DNA from: Lachnospiraceae bacterium UBA3814 | GTDB taxonomy: Bacteria; Bacillota; Clostridia; Lachnospirales; Lachnospiraceae | Assembly (NCBI GenBank): GCA_002368575.1 | Contig: DFEA01000108.1 | Coordinates: 1-20,492 of the forward strand | Reading direction: 5' to 3' | DNA length: 20,492 nt | Part shown: positions 7,564 to 16,500 of the stretch, piece after piece | Layout: the number at the start of each line of letters is the position of its first letter | Position numbering within the stretch: position 1 is the stretch's first letter | Notes under the pieces: generated by a model | What the model was told of the DNA's origin: nothing | Databases searched by the model: none | Seen by the model: the letters and a program-made list of their open reading frames with translations, nothing else | Translations under genes and position numbers: made by a program

Positions 7564-10500
7564 CCGGCGGGATGATCACAGGCCAAAAGAACCGGACTTC
7601 GGAAAACGGCAGAAGCAGAGGAAAAGGTATGCCCTTCCTTTCCGCCTTTAAGAATGCAGCAAGGCTCTTTCCCGATAATACTGCCTTATGCTTTAACGGT
7701 GCAGCCTATACCTACAGGGAGCTTGACAGCCTGACGGACAGGCTTGCGGCGCACCTCAACAGCAGAGGCATCGGAAGAGGAGACATAGTATCTGTCCTTA
7801 TCAGAAGAAGCGAATATATGACCATAACCGCACTCGGGATATTGAAATCCGGCGCGGCCTATGAGCCTCTGGATGCAAAGCATCCGAAGAAGCGGATATG
7901 CTCGATGCTTAAGGATGCCGGCGCGTCCTTCGTGATCGTGGAAAAGGAATATGAGGAGCTTATCTATGATGCCGTAAGCACCGGGATGAAAGGAAGGCTT
8001 TATACCGAGGATATAGCTAAGCTTCCAAAGGCTTCGGAGCCGGTCCTGTCTGAGGCCGAGGAAAAAGATCTCTTCGTTATCCTTTATACCTCAGGCTCCA
8101 CGGGAGAGCCTAAGGGGATAATGCTTACCCACAAAAATATTGCCGTCCTCCTGTCCTGGTATCTGTCGTACTATGAGGTCAGCAGTGACAGCAGAATGGG
8201 AGAACATCCGAGCTTTGTCTTTGACCTGGCAGTGCTGGAATCGCTCCTTCCGCTTGCTGCGGGAGGTGCTGTGTACATAATCCCCGAGGATATCCGTACA
8301 GACCTTTTTGAGCTGGGTCGTTTCTTTGACGAAAACGGGATAACCCACTGTACCATGACGACCACCCTGGGAAGGATGTTTGCCATGAACATAAGGTGCT
8401 CAAGCCTTAAGCACCTTACCGTGGGGGGAGAGGCCCTTATAAACGTTCGGAAGCCGGAGGGCTATATTCTGCATAACGGCTACGGTCCTGCGGAATGTAC
8501 GGCCTTTGTCACAATGTTTCCCGTGCTCCGGGATTATCCGGGGAAGGTGCCTTTAGGAAAGGCAATGCCGGATGTTGAGCTTTATATCACGGACAGTAAC
8601 GGGGAAAGAGTTAAGGAGGGTATGACCGGGGAGCTTTGGATAGCAGGGCCTCATGTGGCAAAGGGCTATATAAATCATCCGGAGCTTACCGCTGAAGTCT
8701 TTACGGAAAACCCCTTCTCAACAGACCCCGAGTATGCGGTGGTATATCATACCGGGGACCTTGCGCGCATAAATGAGGACGGCCTCATAGAATATATGGG
8801 CAGGGCTGACAGGCAGATAAAGATCAGGGGCTTTCGTATTGAGCCTGCGGAGCTTGAGGTCCTGCTTGAGAGCGCGGAAGGCATTAAGTCAGCCGTGGTG
8901 ACAGCCTTCGGAAGCGGGGAAAACAAGGCGCTCTGCGCATACTATCTGTCGGATGAGCCTGTTGATGAGGGACTACTCTCAGAGCTTATCCTCGCCTCAA
9001 AGCCCTCATACATGCTCCCGTCCTGCTTTATCCACATGACGGAGCTCCCGCTTAATGTAAACGGCAAGATAGATCATTCAAGGCTCCCAAAGCCCGTATT
9101 AAATACCGTCGGGGATGGGGCCCGGGGCTTTGCGACCGATACCGAGGAGAAGCTTTCCGGGCTTTATGAGGAGGTGCTTTCAGCCGGCGCTGTGGGAAGA
9201 GAAAACAGCTTTTATGCGCTTGGAGGAAATTCACTGTCGGCGGCAGCCCTGCTTTACAGGATATATGAGACCTTTTCCGTAAGGCTTAAGCTGAGCGATA
9301 TCCTTGAAAATCCCGTTGTTTATGCTCTGGCAGAGAGGATAGACAGGGCTTGCGGGGCGGAGGGTGAGGATAGCCTCATAAGGCCTGTAAGTCTTCCTGA
9401 GGCTCGGGACTATGCCGTAAGTGTGAGCCAGACACGGATATATACCGCCCAGGGCATGCTTTCCGGGACTGATGATACCTATCTGCTCTCCTTTTGTATA
9501 GAGGCTGAGGCCGGCTTTGAAAGAGAGCGTGTTATCAGGGCGCTTATGTGTTTATTTGAAAGGCATGAAAGCCTCAGAACAGGCTTTGTCCTTACCGGAA
9601 ACGGTCTCAGGCAGACGATACTTCCGAAGGATGAGGCCTCGGTATCCGATGCCGTAAGACGCTCTGAGGGAAGGAGGATCTTTTCAGAGGATTTTTCCTT
9701 TGAACGGGCTCCCTTGTTTGGCTGGAGCTTAAAGGAGAGGACGATCTCCTTTGAATTTCATCATATTATAAGCGACGGCAGGAGCAATATGCTTTTTGCT
9801 TCGGAATTCACAAAGCTTTATAACGGACTGAAGCTTCCCGGGAATCCTCTTCACCAGAAGGAATACGCGGCTTATGAGGCCGTTCTTAAGGGATCACCTG
9901 AGTATGCCGGGCAGCGGAATGCATGGAGAGAGCTGTCCTCCCGATTTACTGAAGCACAGGAGCTGCATTTTCCCTTCGACAGGGCATTCAGGGAGGGTGA
10001 GGAAAGAAATGCGGGACATTTTCTGATGGAATATGACCCCGGACTTTCCGGTGAGATCGATAGGTTTTGCGTAAAGCGTGACATAACGCCCTTCATGTTC
10101 TTTCTTTCGGTCTTTTCGGTTCTTTGTATGCGGTATACGCAAAAGGAAGACCTCCTTTTCGGTACAGTCATGGACGGGCGTCAGGAAGCCTTTAATAAGG
10201 ACATGCAGGGAATGTTTGTCAATACCGTGCCGCTGTTTATTGACGGGGATAAGGGCGAGCCGTTTTCAGCCCTTTTGGCAAAAACAAAGGAAACGGTCCT
10301 GTTTGCCATCAATAACCAGTCGGTTTCCCTTGAGGAGATAGCCTCTGATTTTTATGAGGAAGGCGGATTTTCAAGGACCTCTCACGGGCAGCTCCTTTTT
10401 GATGTCCTTTTTATCATGCAGAGCTTTGATACGGAGCTTATGGATATTGGGGGAAAGCCTGCACATTTGAGGCTTGAGTCCACGGAGAGGGCAATGTACG

Positions 10501-13500
10501 ACCTTGTCTTTGAGGCGGAGAAGAGGGAGGATCGTTACTTTTTTGATATCAAGTATGATAACGGGCTTTTTACGGAGGAAAGCATCGGATATATCGCCTC
10601 CCACTTTAAGAACCTTACCGTAAGCTGTCTTAAGGAGGAGGCTCCTTCAATAAGCTGCGGGATGCTTTCCATTACCGATGAAAGAGAAGAAAGGCTGCTG
10701 CTTTCTGAGTTCATGGGGGAGACCGTCAGCTCGGACAGCGTACCTAAAGGGGAAAACGGCAGTGAAACAGCGATCGGGTTTATACTTGAAAGGGCTGTGG
10801 AGGAGCCTGACAGCTGTGCTCTGGTGTATAAGGATATCTCGCTTTCCTACGGTGAGCTTTTAAGCTGCGCAAAAGCGTTATCGCGCACGATATGCAGTCA
10901 TATCGGCGCAGACGAGGAAATGATCCGTTCGGAAAACCGAACGGATCGGCGCGAACTGAAGTTCGCACCTAAGCACACGATCCGTGAACGGATCGGTGCA
11001 GTTGCGATAATTGCGGAGCGGGGGGCTGAAATGATAATTTCCATCCTTGGGACCATGCTTTCGGGCTTATGCTATGTCCCCGTTTCGCCCCATTACCCCA
11101 AAGACAGGCTTATGTATGTGCTGAGGGACTGCGAACCTTTACTGGTCATCACCTGCGGGTATGACCTGTCTGAGGAGATGTCAGGCTGCCTTAAAGAAGC
11201 AGGGATACCCATACTTTCATTTAATGATCACCGGCTCCTGCCACAGCGCGGCACAGGTACTTCCGAAACGGATACTGAGCTTTGGCTCCCTGCCCCCGAA
11301 TCTCCCGCCTATATGATATATACCTCAGGGACAAGCGGAGAGCCCAAGGGCGTGGTGGTTTTGCATGGTCAGCTTGCGGCTATGCTCAAAGCCTATGAGG
11401 ATATTTACCGGCTCGGTAAAAATGATGTCTTTCTGGAGTTTGCCGAATTTGTATTCGACATGTCGGTCTGGGAAATTTTTCAGATACTGACGGCCGGAGG
11501 GACGTTATGCATGATGCCCTCAGAGCTTGCAAAGGACCCCGAGGCCCTGGTGCGTTATTGTGCGGAAAAGCGGGTAAGCGCGGTAGCCTTTACTCCGAGC
11601 TATTTAAGACTTCTGGATCCAAAGGATTTTAAGGACATAAGATTTCTTGACACGGGAGGAGAGGCTGTCGACAGGGCACTTCTGCTTTCCTGGGCGGAGG
11701 GGAAGGATGTGGTCAATACCTATGGGCCCACTGAGACCACGGTAAATGCCACCGCCTTTGTATTTTCAAGAGACGGCCGGGTTTTTCCGAATCTGATTTC
11801 GGAAAAGAACAGCGTGCCAATCGGAAGGCCCGCTTCCGGCACCAGGGTCTATGTTTTAAACGGTGACCGGCTTTCGGGGATCGGTGTTCCCGGAGAGCTT
11901 TGCATCGCAGGAGTCCAGGTCTCTCAGGGTTATTATAAAAGGCCTGAGCTCACCGCGGAAAAATTCGTTAAGGATCCCTTCTTTGAGGGACGTATGTACA
12001 GAAGCGGTGATATGGCCAGGTTCCTCGCGGACGGAAACCTTGAATTTCTCGGTCGTCTCGATGCTCAGGTAAAGCTTCGGGGCTTCAGGATAGAGCTGCA
12101 GGAGATCGAGGCCTCAATGCGCCTTGTTCCGGGCATTAAGAACAGCGCCTGCGTAGTGGTGAAAAATGCTGCGGGAGAAGACGCACTCTGCGGATACTAT
12201 GTTGAGAAGGAGACGGGAAAGATAAGCGGAGAGGAGCTGAGGAAGGCCCTTGAGGAGATATTGCCATCCTACATGGTACCGCAGTTTTTGATATCACTTA
12301 CGGAGCTTCCCGTTACAATAAACGGAAAGCTTGACAGGAGGGCGCTTCCGAAGCCCTTTACGGCTTTGGCCTCAGGCCTCCGTAAGGAGCCTGAAGGTAA
12401 TGTTGAAAACACAGACCCTGTGATCGCGGAGCTTTGCAGGGCCTATTCCACGGTGCTTGGTATTCCTGTGTCGGATATTGACGCGGATTTCCTTTCTCTC
12501 GGCGGTGATTCCATAAAGGCGATCAGGATAGCCTCACTTTTAAGACAGAGGGGCTTAAGGCTTGATGCCAATCTCATTCTCAGATACAGGACCATAAGAA
12601 GGACGGCACCCAGAGCGGCAGGGTCTGAAGAACGGGAATACAGGGAATATCCTGCGGTAAAAAAGACCCCTGTCATGCTTCTGTTTGAAAAGACTGAGAT
12701 GAAGGAGCCATCCTGGTACAGCCAGTCGGTCATGCTGCTCCTTGACAGGGCTGCTGATATTTCAGATCCCGGACAGGCCTTTAAGCTCCTTACAGATGCT
12801 CACGGGATGCTTCGCATGCAGCTTAAGGACGGCGGCATAGTGATACGTGACAGGGAAGAGGTGAGGGCGCCTCATATCCCTGTATTTAACGGGCTGTCCG
12901 CCCTGCAGAGGGAGGCAGAATGCACAAAAGCTAGCCGGGAGCTGTCGCCTCTTAAGGGAGATATAATAAAGGCCGCAGTATTCATAAACGGTGAAGAAAG
13001 ACGATTGTTCATAACCATACACCATTATGCCGTGGATGAGGTCTCCTGGGATATCCTGCTTCAGGATCTGAGCCTTATCCTTACGCCGTCAGCAAAGGCT
13101 TCTGAGGCTTTGTCAAATCCGGCCGGTCCTGAAGCTTCTGTAACGTCTGACATAAGTGTCCTTCTTGAAAAAAGAAGGACCGCGTCCTTCGGTGAGTGGG
13201 CAAAACGGCTGTGGGAATTTAAGGACAGGGAGGAGTTCCTTCCTCAGAAGGCATACTGGGACAGAGTCAGGAAGGAAATATACGAAAAGGCCTTAAGCAC
13301 CGGAAAATGGCTTGCTGAGTATAAGGAAAGCAATGCGGAAGGAAAGGGAGGCTTTCCATGTATCAGGAAAATGCTCTGCGCACAAAAAGCGGAAAAGCTG
13401 TCCCTTCTTGCGAATAAACGTTTCGGTGCAGGACCTGATGCTCTGCTGCTTGCGGCCCTTGTGACTGTATTAAGAGAAAAGGGCGCTCCCGAAGAGATCG

Positions 13501-16500
13501 CTCTCTTAATGGAGGGACACGGAAGAGGCAGGCTTTCCCCGGAGATTGATGTAAGTCATACCATGGGCTGGTTTACCTCAGTCTACCCATTCATGGTACA
13601 GGCACAGGATACCTTCGATGAGCAGGTCACGACGATAAAGGAGGCTCTTTTAAGGGTGCCCGGTGCAGGCCTTGGCTACGGGCTTTTATATGACGATCAG
13701 TATGAGCCTGGGGGCCTTGTATTTAACTATCTGGGAAGAGAGGCCGAAAAGTCTTACGGAGCCTTTTCATATGCCGGAGAAAGCGCAGGAGAGGAAATAT
13801 CCCCGCTAAACGGAATACCTGGGACCATAACCTTTAACATCCGCTTTACAAGGGACGGTCTTTTTGCGGAATGCTGTTATGACAGCGTATTTTCCGAGGT
13901 AAAGGTCTCAGAGCTTTTAAACAGCTATATTCTGAAGCTCTCAGACATTGCCTCAGAGGCCTCCTTCGAACGGAGGATATACGGGCCTTCCGATCTCTGC
14001 AGAGGAAGGGCCATGGAGCTTAAGGAGTGGAGGCAGCTGACCGAACAGTACTCTCCGGAAGAGCTTTCCGCGGTATTCAGGCTGACTCCCCTGCAGCAGG
14101 GAATGTTCTACCGTTATATGACCGAGCCTGAAAGCAGGGCCTATTATCTTCTTGACCGCCTTACGATAAATGAAGCCTGGGACAGTAAAAGGTTTAAGGA
14201 GGCTCTTTCTCTGATATCCGCACGCTTCGATGCCCTGCGCTTAAGGTTTGTATACAGAGGCTTTAGTGAGCCCTGGCAGCTTGTTTTAAAGGAAAATGCT
14301 CCTGAGCTGATCGAACTGCCGGAAGCGGATGTTTTTGAGGCTGCCGATATTATCGGTAAAAAAGGACTGTCCCTTACCGAGGGGTCTGTCATCAGGTTTG
14401 TAAGGTGCAGGGGAGAGGAAGCCACAGAGCTTCTGATAGCTACCCATCACTGTGTCCTTGACGGCTGGAGCTTTCAGATATTGATAAGAGAGCTTACAAG
14501 CTGCTATAAAAGACTTATGGCCGGAGAATCCAAAGAGAGCATAAGGGCTTCTCTTAAAAGAGCCGCCGAAGTTAGTCCTTCCTTTGCCGATTACATGGGT
14601 GAGCTTTCGGAGGACAGCCATGAAGTGTCCTTAAGAAGATGGGAGGAATACCTTAAGGGGGTCGAGACGGGAACGGCTCCCGGGTCCTTCAGGCTTAAAA
14701 GGGGCAGCTCTGTAAAGCACGGGGAAGCCTCCCTGCTCCTTGACAGCGGGCTTTCGGAGAGTATTAAGCGATACGCCCTGAGGCACCACATAACCCCAGG
14801 CACCTTTTTCGGTGTTCTGTGGGGGCTGCAGCTGGGCTTTGAATGCGACAGCAATGATATCGTTTTCGGTGAGACGGTCTCCGGGAGGAATGTGCCGCTT
14901 TCCGGCATAGAGAATGCTGTAGGGATGCTTATCCGGACCATTCCGGTAAGAGTACGCTTTGACGAGAATACGGAGATCACCTCCTTAATGAAGAGGAGGC
15001 AGGAGGACTATTTTGCGATGCAGCCCTATGAGGCCGCAGCCATCAGCGACATAGGCTCCAGAACCGGTCTTTCCTCATCCCTTATACAAACCGTTTATGT
15101 CTTCGAAAACTATCCGGTGGAAAAGGAGGACGGATATTACAGCCTTGTATCGTTATTTGAAGAGGTCGAATATGATCTTTCCATGATCGTTGAGGAAAAA
15201 GAGGGCTATGAGCTTAAGCTGTCCTTTAACGCGGAGGAATATCCCGAGAGCTATATCGAGCTGCTTCTTAAGCGGCTTGAGAGCCTTTGCGGGAGGATAT
15301 CGGAAAATGACAGTCTGCGGGTAAGGGATCTTGAAAGGATTGCCCCTGAGGAAAGAGACGGGCTTCTTTCGGAGCTTTCCGGTGTCTTTAAGTCCTATCC
15401 CCGAAAAACCTTTCCGGATATGCTTTTCGAACGGGTATCCGAGGCGCCTGAAAGAGAAGCGCTTATTCTTGAGGATAAAAGCCTTACCTACGGGGAACTC
15501 TGGAACGCAGTCTCTGTTCTTGCGGGCCGCCTTACGTTTTCCGGGGAGAGGTTTGTTGCCGTTATGGCGGACAGAAGCCTTGAGCTGGTGATCTCAGTTG
15601 TCGGCATAATGCTGTCCGGTGCTGCCTATGTTCCTCTTGACCCGTTGTATCCGATGGAACGTATCGAGTATATTCTTAAGGATTCGGAGCCGGAGGCTTT
15701 AATATACTTTTGTGATACTGAGAACAGAGCGGTTAAGGAATTATGTGAAAGGCTTGGTATAGCCGTGATCGATCTGACCTCAGAGCCGATTAATATTGAA
15801 ATGATCGGTTCGACAAACCGGACCGATGGGCGCGAATCGGGATTAGCGCCCATGCAAACGATATCCGGGCATATCGGCGCAGACAAGGATACGGAGGCAT
15901 TATGGGACCGTACAGCTTATATGATCTATACCTCTGGGACCACAGGGGAACCAAAAGGGGTGGAAATAGAGCATAAGGCTCTTTCCGATCTGATATATAC
16001 AAATGAGGAACTCTTCGGTTCGTTTCATGACGATACGGCGCTTTTTATGTCCAACTATGTGTTTGATGCCTCAATCCTACAGATCTTCGTTCCCCTGGCT
16101 CAGGGGGGAAGGATATGCATCATGCCGAAGCGTATGATGGATTCTCCGCTTTTAATGCTTGATTACTGCCGTAAAAACGGTATATCCTATATTCACGGGA
16201 CCAATGCCCTTTTAAGAGTGTTTGATCTGGACAGCCTGCCCGCACTCAGGGTTGTGGGGCTTGGCGGTGACGAAGCGGATCCGGAGCTTTTCAGGCGTTT
16301 TAAGGAAAAGACAGACCTGGTCATTAATGATTACGGCCCTACCGAGGCCTGTGTTCACGCCGCCGCTCATATATATTCGGAGGGTGAGGAAACGGCGGTT
16401 CCCATCGGAAGACCCTTTTACAACAAAAAAATCTACATAATGCAGGGAGACAAGCTCTGCGGTGTTGGACAAAAGGGAGAAATATGTATTTCCGGAAATC

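Noticed and set aside
10883..11000. Element A as an intrinsic terminator inside the NRPS gene
   Set aside because: No T-run follows any of its hairpins, and the coding frame continues for another 7 kb with intact domains.
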